Source of the DNA: Petrosia ficiformis
Lineage: Eukaryota > Porifera > Demospongiae > Haplosclerida > Petrosiidae
NCBI GenBank assembly: GCA_947044365.1
Contig: OX345646.1
Coordinates: forward strand, 177,001-241,000
DNA: 64,000 nt
Direction: 5' to 3'
Every line of letters begins with the position of its first letter. Position 1 is the stretch's first letter. The translations under genes and the position numbers were made by a program. This document shows positions 1 through 10,876 of this stretch, one piece after another. The notes below the pieces were generated by a model. The model saw only the letters and a list, made by a program, of their open reading frames with translations. It had not been told where the DNA came from and did no database searches.

Positions 1-360
1 TCTCCTAGCTACGCGTTGCAAGCTGCAGGCTTCTCCCAGCTACTGTAAGTCCTATAGCTGAAGGCATCTCCTAGCTACGTGCTGCAAGCTGCAGGCTTCT
101 TCCAGTTACCGTAAGTCCTCTAGCTGAAGGCTTCTCCTAGCTATGTGCTGCAAGCTGCAGGCTTCTCCCAGCTATATACTGTAAGTCCTCTAGCTGAAGC
201 CTTCTCCTAGCTACGTGTTGCAAGCTGAAGCCTTCTCCTACCTACATGCTGCAAGCTGCAGGCTTCTCCCAGCTACGTGCTGCAAACTACAACCTTCCCC
301 TAGCTATGTGCTGCAAGCTACAACCTTCCCCTAGCTACGTGCTGCAAGTTATAACCTAGC
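1..360. repeat. Imperfect tandem repeat, left window edge
   Basis: The stretch consists of variants of a roughly 30-base block built around CTAGCTACGTGCTGCAAGCT and GCAGGCTTCTCC. Some blocks alternate with a GTAAGTCCTCTAGCTGAAG spacer. About ten blocks are visible and the array probably continues left of the window. It lies upstream of the first recognised exon of the TPR-like gene, so it is probably intronic. I see no coding exon in it. Confidence 0.85.
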
Positions 361-433
361 TGCTGTAATAATTGTGTCTCCTATCCAGGTAGCTAAGTCT
401 CTCTACATTATTCTATGTTATTTTGTAATTCAG

Positions 434-1496
434 GGTAAATACCACTTGTCATTATACTACTACTCTCAATGTCTAAATGATTCTACCACTTGTATTCCTG
501 CAATGACGAACTCTGCAGTTATATTTGAGAAACTACAAAATACTGCAGCAGAACTGGAAATGAGAGAACTGATTGTAAAAGTTAGCACTGGAAGTTTTAC
601 GATTTCAATCTTTACATCGATTTGACAGGTATTGAAAGAGAAGAATGATAATAATTTGAGAAAAAGGATATATTTAGTTAATGGAAGACTATCTTCACAA
701 TGTTACACTAATCAAGAACAAGAAGGATTGTTAATAGCTACCTTTGATTTGGGAAGAAGAGCACTGGATTCCAGCAAGTATATAATCATGTTTAAATGTT
801 TTAGTTTATTTAATTACTCAGTAGATATTCTGTAGCTGCTGAACATCTACAAATAGTTGTTGATAATTCTGTACAGAGACAGGTTAGTACAGTGATTATA
901 TTGTAATGCAGTGTGATGTGCTGATGTATGTACGATATTAATGAATGTACGATATTAATGAATGGTCGATTGGTATTGATTATCATCATCATCATCAATA
1001 TTACTATTATTTATATTCTTCAGCTACTGCCATCTTCACTTCCTCCTGTTTCAACTGTTTTATTACTTTTATACAAAGCTCACAAGAATGCCGGAAATAT
1101 TGAAAATGCTCATCACATATTAGATAAACTTCACACATTGTTCTCATCTCATACCAGTATAACTGGTTTGACTGGTTTTAACAAGTGTGTCCTTCTTTGT
1201 CAAATTTTATGGCTGAAAGGGAATTCTTTATTATCAAATGGAAGAGCTAAGGCGGCAAAAAATATACTTATCACATGCTTGTCATGTGTAGATCACATGC
1301 TATGTTGCTATGATACCGATCAAACTCAATTGATTGAACTCAAGGTAATGATAAATGTTATATTACAGAGATCTATGTAGGATCTATGTGGTACTTTACA
1401 TAAAATATATAGTAATAATTATTTTTACTACAGGATATGATACTGAACAATTTGAAAGTGATTTATTATCTAATGAACAACACATCACAAATATAA
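434..1496 (+). CDS. TPR-like helical-repeat protein, C-terminal part (possibly FANCG-like)
   Basis: Five consecutive exons can be spliced in one frame: about 434-581, 629-777, 822-882, 1021-1344 and 1434-1496, ending in TAA. The first visible exon opens directly behind a TTCAG acceptor and has no start codon, so the 5' part lies outside the window. The translated pieces are helical and repetitive: GKYHLSLYYYSQCL, then AAEHLQIVVDN, then LYKAHKNAGNIENAHHILDKL, then SLLSNGRAKAAKNILI. Small and large residues are spaced as in tetratricopeptide repeats. The overall feel resembles the TPR region of Fanconi anaemia group G protein, but no diagnostic motif proves it. The gene converges on MRPS9, with only 87 bp between the two stop codons. 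Confidence 0.55.
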
Positions 1497-1583
1497 TTAA
1501 TAAATATAATAATTGATAACTATCTCTTCACCCTGTAATTAAATATAAATAATTAATAATTAAAACATTTCAATTACAAGTGC

Positions 1584-3656
1584 TTACCATGCAAATTTCT
1601 TTCTAGCTTTCTTTTGACCTGGTTTCTTTCGTTCAACCATTCTAGGATCTCTAATTAACAGACCAGCTACAAAACAATGGCAATATAAAATTAATGATGT
1701 CAGTATACAGTTCAGGGTTCTGTCCCCATACTGGTCTGAGGTGGTCACCTCATATCAATACATAAACTACCATACAAATCAACTTGGTCAGAACCCTGCA
1801 TATATACATACCATTCTCCAGTAGGTTACTATGGTTACCAGGAAATCCTAACAGAGCCTTACTGATACCTAATCTCAAAGCACCGGCATGACCTATGGAG
1901 TTAACTAATACATGTATTATTTATAAAACAGGATAAACAAACCTGTTATACCTCCACCTCGTACTTTAGCCTCAACATTCCATTTTCCAAGTTGATCAAT
2001 AACAAGAAACGGATACAAGACTTGTTGCCTGGGAGATAGTTTAATTAATTATAATTAAGGGACATACTTGCTGATATTCACCTGTCCTCAACTCTTGGAA
2101 AATACTCTGTTAGTCTTCTTTCATTAACTATAATATTTCCACAACCTTCTTTCAACCATACCTGAGCTACTGATGTCTTTCTTCTACCAACTGAATATGA
2201 ATATCCTCGAGAATTAATCTATGTATGTATGTATGTATGTATGTATGTATGTATGTATGTATGTACATGTTTAATATATATTAATGCATATATCTAGATA
2301 TACTTTTGGGAGGTTGGCTTGACTTCGATACAAAAACACAGGTCTCCGATAAATGTCTAGAAACTCACTTATCAAGTGACTGTTTTTGTGACTAGACAAT
2401 ATTGATAACCGATTAATCAGCTCTTGATACTAGGTAATGAGAAATGATATCTCGATGTTATATTATCATTTAGAATCAAACCTGTTCATCTGTTAGCTCT
2501 TCAGCTATAATGTTTGAGAGTGTGTCCTTTTTGACCCATCTAGTTTGAGTGGAAGATGATAAGGGAGGCACCTCTGTCATGTCCTGTTCATCACAGTCTG
2601 TTATATTTGGATCACTACTAGTATTTTGTGTTAACATCTCTACTGATAAATCCTGAGTTTCAGTCTCCGTCCCTCTTGAGACTGGTTCCGGAGCTAGTAT
2701 TTCAAGAATTTCCTCTCCAGATGCCGAATCTGTAACCAGCTTAGAATCAGTCTTAGTCTTTGTTTCTCCAACCACATGTTCAGGATCCAGTGGTTTGGAA
2801 TCAGTCTTGTTCTTTGTTTCTCCAACCACATGTTCAGGATCCAGTGGTTTGGAATCAGTCTTGGTCTCAGTCTCATAGACATTCAGAAGTTTAGAATTTT
2901 GATATATTTCCTAAACAATAGAATATGCTGGTGGTAAAATATATTGTATATATATTTGCATTACATATATCAGATTATAGTAAGCCGGAAATCCAGTGTA
3001 GAAAGCAGATTCTAAAGGACGTCCCCGAGAATCAAAGGCAGCCTCTAAACAATAAGTCATGTGATTAAAAGTCACATGATTACATTACACAAACCTTTCC
3101 TCTTTGGAAATATTTTTGATGGATGCTGGCATGAAATAAAATAATAATAATTATTATTATCTATAAAAAAAACTACCTTTAGGGATGGTCGTGCATCTTT
3201 AGCTGTCAGTGACGATGGCAAAAGATAATGTATGGCTTCCTGCGATAAATAAATGAATTATATTATTAGTTTGTATATCTATTTGTAATTACTTCAACAT
3301 CTTTTTCCGTAAATGTTTCAGGATCGCTTCCCATCATTTTAGCTAAGAGATTCTTCCCATGATAATATGCAATCAGTTCTTTTTGCATCCATGGCTCTGT
3401 TAGGAGAAACAAGAGGTGGATGATGAGAAGGATTGAGACTAACTTATACACCTTCTTTTTCTAGTTCCTCTGGGGTAGGCTCAGTTCTAATTTTCTCTTC
3501 AGTATTTTCTTGAGCACGAGAATTAACATATCGTATCTACATTATAATCAATATATACATCATATTAGATTTAATGTAATTAATTCTTACTGCATCACGA
3601 GACACAAACCATGATGATCTGAGAAGATATGATGTTCTCAATATTCCAAGAGACAT
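1584..3656 (-). CDS. MRPS9: Mitochondrial small-subunit ribosomal protein uS9m
   Basis: The protein is a component of the mitochondrial ribosome small subunit, at the decoding side. The C-terminal exons carry the uS9 fold. They contain [15 protein letters not shown] with [10 protein letters not shown] (about 2085-2215), KVRGGGITG (about 1945-2030) and [16 protein letters not shown] (about 1815-1890). The basic tail, [20 protein letters not shown] then W and stop, is at 1584-1667. The start at 3656 opens [20 protein letters not shown], a basic, Ser/Leu-rich, acid-free N-terminus typical of a mitochondrial presequence. The middle exon (2476-2880) encodes an acidic Thr/Glu-rich linker with two [10 protein letters not shown] copies. 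That linker is specific to this lineage and not part of bacterial uS9. The gene is head-to-head with MMS22L; the starts are 125 bp apart. Confidence 0.93.
1713..1798. repeat. Short inverted-repeat element in MRPS9 intron
   Basis: CAGGGTTCTG at 1713-1722 is matched by its exact reverse complement CAGAACCCTG at 1789-1798. They bound an 86-bp segment with a smaller internal inverted repeat, TGAGGTGGTCACCTCA. This is the layout of a tiny non-autonomous terminal-inverted-repeat element. No target-site duplication is clear. Confidence 0.5.
2221..2268. repeat. (GTAT)n microsatellite
   Basis: About eleven nearly perfect tetranucleotide units lie in an MRPS9 intron, between the uS9 core exons and the acidic linker exon. 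Confidence 0.95.
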
Positions 3657-3781
3657 GGTTCCACGTGGGTAGAACCGTATATATTCAAATTAAGAGAAAA
3701 CTCCATACAAATTGAATTGACCAATCAGATTGTATCTTATATTTACCCGGGAAATTCTTTTGGTTCAAACTTCAAAGGAAG
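3657..3781. promoter_or_regulatory. Bidirectional promoter MRPS9/MMS22L with CACGTG
   Basis: Only 125 bp separate the two divergent start codons. A CACGTG E-box palindrome lies at 3662-3667, six bases from the MRPS9 start. The gap must hold the core promoters of both genes plus any 5' UTR. No TATA box is obvious. Confidence 0.6.
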
Positions 3782-6700
3782 ATGGATGAGTTGATGGATG
3801 GTTTATTCGAAGTGGATGACATGCCTCTTGAGTGTTCCAGCACAGATATTACTCTACCAGATACACAGGATACCACATTGAGTCATAAAGAAGGTGGACA
3901 TCATGTTAGTATGATATGGTATGATATTCAATCTTTTCCAGACTTACCTCACTTGACCTGTTTTGGAAGGAGAGGAACAGGAGTTGAACTCTTTAGTAAC
4001 ATGTCAAGTGATGGACTTGTAGGAAGAGGAATGTTAAAGTGGTCAGTATTACATGTACATATGTTACCATAGCAACCATATTGTAGGTCATGATAGAGAG
4101 TAGCCTACCTCCTATCTAATACATATTTATATAGGTTGTTGGATAATAAAGATCCTTTCCCGGCACTGTTTAAAGAATCTGTGACATCACTGTGTGGTCA
4201 CATGACTGTCACATGTCAAGCTATTACAGACAATGCTGTTATGAATTTCTTCTGTTTTCGTAAACAAGTAAATATTGTTTTTGAACAATTGACATCTCCA
4301 ATGGCAACAGGTATAAACAATATAGTTGTGTACTTGTATATACATGTATCATATATGTGTATGTACATACATACATACATACATACATGCATACATACAT
4401 ACATACGTACATACATACGTACATGTACATACATTCACACTACTTATTTCATTACAGATGAACATACTAATGCAGTTGAACATTGTATTAAATTTCTTCA
4501 TTTTATTGATTCTCAAATGTCACGACTCACTTCAAATAAACCACACCCACTAATTACAAGAACATTGGATGACATCATAACACATCTGACCAATGCCATC
4601 ACTTCACTGGAATCACTTGATGATATTATAGGAATGTATAATGAAGATCATACTGAATCTGTTATTCATTTGATACTACACTTATATTGGACTCTTATCT
4701 CTGTTCTATATCGTGTTAATATATATGATAATACAAGTTAGTTTAAGTGTGTGTATGTATGTATGTATGTATGTATGTATGTATGTATATATGTATGTAT
4801 GTATGTTTATATGTATGTACATATGTATATATGTGTGTATGTATGTATGTATGTATATATGTATGTATGTATGTACATTGTGTATATATATATTGTATGT
4901 ATGTAGGTAATACATGTATATGTACATATACAGTATGGTATGTACATGTATCTATTTATGACATACATAGATACATGTACATATATACACTTAGGTACTA
5001 AATATGTAACTATGTTTATGGAGTCATGTGATCTATTGATTAGAACATTGCTATCTGAAGCAGCTGCTAGGTTTAATCAGGTTAGTCATGTGACAGTCAT
5101 GTGACATTATGAATCATTTTTATATTGATAGAGTTTCTCATTACATCATCATAAAGTTCCTGGTTTATATCGTTGTCCATGTTTTATGGAGGTGTGGTTA
5201 CTTGTATCTAGAGGGGTTGATAAAATGGCTGAGTTTCATAATACTAATGTTAGTGTCTGTCTGTCTCTCTCTCTGTCTGTTCATATGCCATTGTATAGAA
5301 TTTTTGGGAAATGATTTCAAGAATAGCTTCAGAGTTATCTGAAGATCAACCATCATCTATCACACCCACTGAACATCCTGTCTCTCCTCAAGAACCATAT
5401 TGTTTTAGTTGGTGGATTATATCACAGTTTACTGGTCTCTATAGTTACACAATTGATGGGAAATTAAATGGAAAACAAGAGGTGAAGTATTATCATGTGA
5501 TAGACATGTGATACTTAGTAATGTCCTATGTGTATCATGTGACTATCATATGATTTGTATTCTATAGAATTCAACAATTGGAAATTGGAAGATGGTGCAG
5601 GTTCTATTAGCTAAGAGTTTTAAACAACAGGTATAAAGATATGTATTCTTAGTTCTTTCTTTATGATTTCATCTAATAGTCTGTCATTCCTCATTTTGAA
5701 TCACATCTTCGATGGTACATGAGCTGTTGTTTATATATATATGAGAAGTGGTCACCTCCTTCTGTTCTTCCTATTATCATAGGATGGGACTATTATCACA
5801 AACATTTGGTATGTAATTAAAATAATTATTTATAGTAATCTGTAACCATGGTGATTGATCACCATGGTTACAGTACAGTAATAACATGTTTCCCAATATT
5901 ATTTATATTATATTATTTATTTCTTTTAGAATGATTCATTTCATTTATCTAGTGTAGGAGGTGATGAATTATTAACTTTAGACAGGTATCATAATAACAT
6001 ATCTATTCATAGTCTATTAATTAACATACGTACAAACTGACAGATTGACTTGTCGTGAATGGTATGATCATATTACCACATTATGTGGATCGAGACTTAA
6101 TGACTAGTAAGTCTATTAGTTGTGTGTTGTCATGGAAACAATTTGGAGCTAGTCAATCCACCAGTATCTTCATATTATAAATAATAGTATGATTCCAGAT
6201 ACTAGGTTGATATAATTAATTGTATATTAATTAAATATTAATTAATATTTTCTTATGTAGCAACAGTTTTTTTGTAGAAGGAACAAGTTTTGAACTATTT
6301 CTAAGAATACTTGCATGTTGTCTTAGAGACGGTTGTCAGTTTTGGCGGCAAATGAAATCAAGGTGTGTAGTTTTGAAGATGAAATATTTATTACTGTACC
6401 TTTTTTGTTTAGGTTTTATTCTAAATTCTCCCAGAGAAGGGTTCTGGAGCTTACCTCAAAGGGTCTGAGTCATCTTATATCTTTATTTCTTGTGTTATCC
6501 AACACATCAGATACAAATGAAACTGTAAGCATAGTAACATGTATTATGTTCTATTAATAGTAACATGTATTATGTTCTATTAATATTAACATGTATTATG
6601 TTCTATTAATAGTAACATATTTTCTATTATTAGTAACATGTATCTATTAATAGTAACATTATGTATTCTATTAATAGTAACATGTTTTCTATTATTAGTT

Positions 6701-9700
6701 CATGTATCTATTATATAGTAACATTATGTTTTCTATTAATAGTAACATTGTATTTTATTATCAGTTACATGTATTCTATTAATAGTAACATTATGTATTC
6801 TATTAATAGTAACATTATGTATTCTATTAATAGTAACATTATGTATTCTATTAATAGTAACATTATGTATTCTATTATTAGTAACATTGTATTTTATTAT
6901 TAGTTACATGTATTCTATTAATAGTAACATTATGTTTTCTATTAATAGTAACATTGTATTTTATTATCAGTTACATGTATTCTATTAATAGTAACATTAT
7001 GTATTCTATTAATAGTAACATTATGTATTCTATTAATAGTAACATTATGTATTCTATTAATAGTAACATTATGTATTCTATTATTAGTAACATTGTATTT
7101 TATTATTAGTTACATGTATTCTATTAATAGTAACATTATGTATTCTATTAATAGTAACATTATGTATTCTATTAATAGTAACCTTTGATTTACTTTAGGG
7201 TCAACAATTATATTCGTTTTTATCTTATCGTAAAATGGTTTCCACTAGTGAGAAAAATCTAAAACTACTATGGAAAGGTACTCACTCATGTGTATTGATA
7301 GTTATGAGAATGCACACACACACACACACTAACATATATATATATTTATCACTAGGTATATTTGTGTTATTATTAATGTATCAAGGGAAGAGTGTACCTA
7401 TACCAGAACCTTTAATAGTGAAAATTACATCAAATCTATCCATTCTCTGCAAGTATGTTAGTTGTCTATTCATCTATCTATCTATCTATATCCATCTATC
7501 TATCCATCTATCTATCTATCTATCTATCTATCTATTTATAATTTATTCTTTAGAGAGCTAGTCTCTTCCTCTCATGATACACATACTCTTCTCTGTGATG
7601 TAATATCAATGATATTAGATGGACTACAAGAACTAATAGAAATGGGAGTGGGTGTGGTTTCAGGAGCAGAGCATCTATTTGGTATTACATATCTTAATAA
7701 TCTACCGGCTATTTATCTATCTATCTATTTATAGGATCTTATATCGGAGAACTATTTGGAGTAAATTTTGATTCGAGTTTTAACATGGTACTCAATTTTG
7801 TATCTAATGTATTTATGTCATTAAGGTATATATAATTATGTATTAATTAATTAATTAACATTAATTAATTATTTATTTGATTTCTTCTTTTATCAAATAT
7901 TTGACAATAGCTCCCAGTTTCGAGAACTATGTAAACCCAGTTCAGTTGCCATGGAAACTGATGACACTTACAAAGTTGAAAGATTGAGAAGTATGTAATG
8001 TTACTAATGTAGTATATCACTATGTTCCAATAACCTCATGTCTTCATTCTCCTCTCTCTATTTCCCTCCTCTCTATCGCCCTCCTCTCTCTCTATCTCTA
8101 TCCTTACTCAGGTTTTTCAAAAACTCTATGGAGTCAATGTTGTCCTGGTATAGTGAAGAGAGTTGAGGAATCTTGTCTTCCTCTTTTGGCTAGTACAGCA
8201 TCCATTATGACTGAGTTTTCTAGTGAATGGTTGGATTATTATATCATGTGATATACATGTGTACGAGTTGTTCATTGTAGGATGTCTTCTCAAACAGCTG
8301 CTTCAAGACTTTTGAATAAAATAGGATTTGCTGAGACAACTCATCCAACGTATGTGTGTCTGTTATATACATGTACATAATTATAATTATATATTGATCT
8401 CCAGTGTTGTGTGTCCATTCTTGTCTCATATAATTACTAATGATATTACACGTACTAAATTACTTGGTGAAGAGAGGACACAGTTAGGTATTTGTCACTC
8501 ATGGCTCAGATCCATTCTGTTATCAGGTCAACCACAGTCTATATATCTTCAAGAACTCACAAGGTTGGCGTGTGTTATATTATATATCATCGCATGTACA
8601 ATGCATTATTTAGAGTTTTGCCTAAAATTGAGTTTGTTGGTTCCCTTATTAATGTGTCTGACGTAGAGGTGAGTGAATTAATGAATGGATGGATAGATAG
8701 ATGGATGGATAGATAGATAGATGGATGGATGGGTAGATGACTGGATGGATAGGGATAGATATAGTGGGATAGTGGATATACTCTGATATTTATCTTTTCA
8801 CAGGTGACAGATTCTATCACTCTTCTTCATCAAATACTCAAGGGTATAGCAACTCGTCATTCCTCTGCAGTAAGTATATCACCATGGAAACCACGATACA
8901 AACCCTGCATACCTTTTTAAGTATTCCGTACAGGAGAAACTCTCCTGGAGAGAGAAACTATCTACAATATTGGGAGGAGATTTTTGTCGATACTTAGATC
9001 CAGCATTATCTGGTACCACATCCCTCAAGTATGGCATATTCATATTATGACATCATTACATCATTATGACATCATACTATAGAACTTGTTATAGAGTATC
9101 AGTGGCTCTTGTACGTCACTGTTCAACACTTATTTACAGTAAGGTAACCATGGTAACATGATGTTTTTAAATAGCATGCGTGCATGTATCTGTGTATTAT
9201 TAAATCATTAAATTTCCATTTTAGACTTCAACAAGATGTTTATTACCACAAATACTGGATGCATTGATACTACCTGTATCATCGTCACGGCGACCGTCAC
9301 CCCAGGGAATGTCCCAGTTAATTAAAGGACATTTACATCATGTATGTTATGTGGATGTATTTACATACGTTTGTAAAATTATGATCTTAATATTTAGTTT
9401 CTACAGGGTCTCTTCAACTTGGAACCTCAGAGAGATGAATTTGTTAATCGTAAAATAAAACAAATATTTTCACGATATTTTCACTCGTATCTACAACCTC
9501 CGTCTCTATTAATGGGTACCGCCCCTAATCCATTCATTTTACTGTTTGCCCCTGTGTTTACAGACACACCCTCTTCAGATGCATGGTAAGTTAATGTCTA
9601 GTAATCTTCAGTAATCTTAACTTCCATTCTAGTAATTTTCAGTAATCTTCATTATAGTTTAGTAACATTCTAGTAATCTTCACTTTTATTCTAGTAATCT

Positions 9701-10769
9701 TCTTTTATCAAGTATTAATATTATTACTGCTCAAGAGTTAACATTTCCTCAATCATCATCGGCATTATTTCTAGTGAGTTGTCATGACAATGAGCCCCTC
9801 CCTTTTATAATAATTAATACACTTCAGTCTGTACAGTTTATTCATCAAGTATTGAAAAAGTTGAATTCATATCAGCTATTATTAAGATGTACCCCACTGT
9901 TACTAGGGAGGCTCCTATCGTGTGTACTCTTCTGTCAGAAGGCATCTGATTCCACACAATTACAAAAAGAATCAATTACTTGCATACAACTTTTACTTGA
10001 GAATTCTAATAATCATCAGGATTTGTTGCCATGGTAACATTATGTATGTGTGTGTGATGTGATCATGTGAATTACTTGGATTTGTGTAGTTCGGAACTAT
10101 TACCAGTTATACGTGATTATCTTATTATAAACCTACCTGATTACAAGGTATGTTAATAGTAAAACATTTTATTAATAGTAACATGAATTGTGTAGTATTA
10201 ACATGAACTGTACTATTAATAGTAACATGAATTGTGTACTGTAATGTGAACTGTGTACTATTAATAGTAACGTGAACTGTGTACTATTAATAGTAACATG
10301 GACTGTGTACTATAAATAGTAACATGAACTGTGTACTATAAATAGAAACATGGACTGTGTACTATAAATAGTAACATGAACTGTGTACTATAAATAGAAA
10401 CATGGACTGTGTACTATAAATAGTAACATGAACTGTGCTATTAATAGTAACGTGAACTGTGTACTATAAATAGTAACATGAACTGTGTGCTATAAATAGT
10501 AACATGGAACTGTGTACTATTAATAGTAACAGGTATTGTTTATTTATAGGGGTATGTATTAAAGCCACTAGTTGCCATAGCAGCATACCATCCTAGCCTC
10601 ATGAAGCTGGTAGCTGTGATATCATTAGAAATAATTTGTGATTATGAGCACAAAAAAGGGTCAGGTGTTGATCATTATTTAAGGTGAGCCAGAAATAATG
10701 AAATACATTTATTTATTTATTATACATGACAGAACTGCATATGAAGAACTGAAGAACAAATTGAAATAG
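3782..10769 (+). CDS. MMS22L: Protein MMS22-like, replication-fork repair factor
   Basis: MMS22L partners with TONSL to load RAD51 at stalled or broken replication forks. The gene is split into more than twenty short exons. Recognisable blocks in order are: PYCFSWWIISQFTGLYSY (about 5388-5445), WYMSCCLYIYEKWSPPS with IIGWDYYHKHL (about 5710-5815), FYSKFSQRRVLELTSKGL followed by HLISLFLVLS (about 6412-6500), and WLRSILLSGQPQSIYLQELT (about 8500-8560). Then come NRKIKQIFSRYFHSYLQPP (about 9440-9500) and the C-terminal helical block GYVLKPLVAIAAYHPSLMK (about 10550-10610), ending EELKNKLK and stop at 10769. These align in order with the vertebrate MMS22L helical-repeat protein as I know it. The start at 3782 is chosen because it is the first ATG in the first good exon and lies 125 bp from the MRPS9 start. 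Two introns carry related minisatellites. The 3' end faces PAXBP1 107 bp away. Confidence 0.9.
4354..4432. repeat. (ACAT)n microsatellite
   Basis: Tetranucleotide array with occasional ACGT interruptions, in an MMS22L intron. A second array of the complementary type, (GTAT)n, follows in the next intron at 4747-4905. Confidence 0.95.
4747..4905. repeat. (GTAT)n microsatellite, interrupted
   Basis: GTAT/GTAC units with interruptions, in an MMS22L intron between the exon ending about 4739 and the exon starting about 4995. Confidence 0.95.
6531..7186. repeat. 24-bp minisatellite in MMS22L intron
   Basis: About 27 units of roughly 24 bp, with consensus TATTAATAGTAACATTATGT plus ATTC. The array starts a few bases after the 5' splice site (GTAAGCATAGTAACATG at 6525) and fills the whole intron up to the acceptor at about 7198. 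A longer block (about 6755-6905) recurs at about 6965-7115, so the array has grown in steps larger than one unit. It shares its core with the array at 10147-10535. Confidence 0.95.
7461..7546. repeat. (CTAT)n/(CCAT)n microsatellite
   Basis: Tetranucleotide run in an MMS22L intron. Similar short runs lie at 7707-7732 and, as GATA/GATG, at 8689-8752 in later introns of the same gene. Confidence 0.95.
10147..10535. repeat. Minisatellite in last-but-one MMS22L intron
   Basis: About 14 units near 27 bp, with consensus ACTATTAATAGTAACATG plus AACTGTGT. It begins directly at the donor: TACAAG, then GTATGTTAATAGTAAAACA at 10147. The intron ends at about 10549, so the array makes up nearly all of it. 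The core TATTAATAGTAACATG is identical to that of the array at 6531-7186. Confidence 0.95.
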
Positions 10770-10876
10770 TTAGTTCTTGTTATTTCTCAATTCTTATTTG
10801 TATGTCTTTCACTCTATCTTCTAAAAGTCTATAAAATAATTTAGGAAATTTTAAACAAAATATTTTCACTTGTTAC

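Noticed and set aside
1..360. Possible structural RNA from the repeated GCTGCAAGCTGCAGG hairpin words
   Set aside because: The words are short self-complementary parts of a degenerating tandem repeat, with no conserved overall fold.
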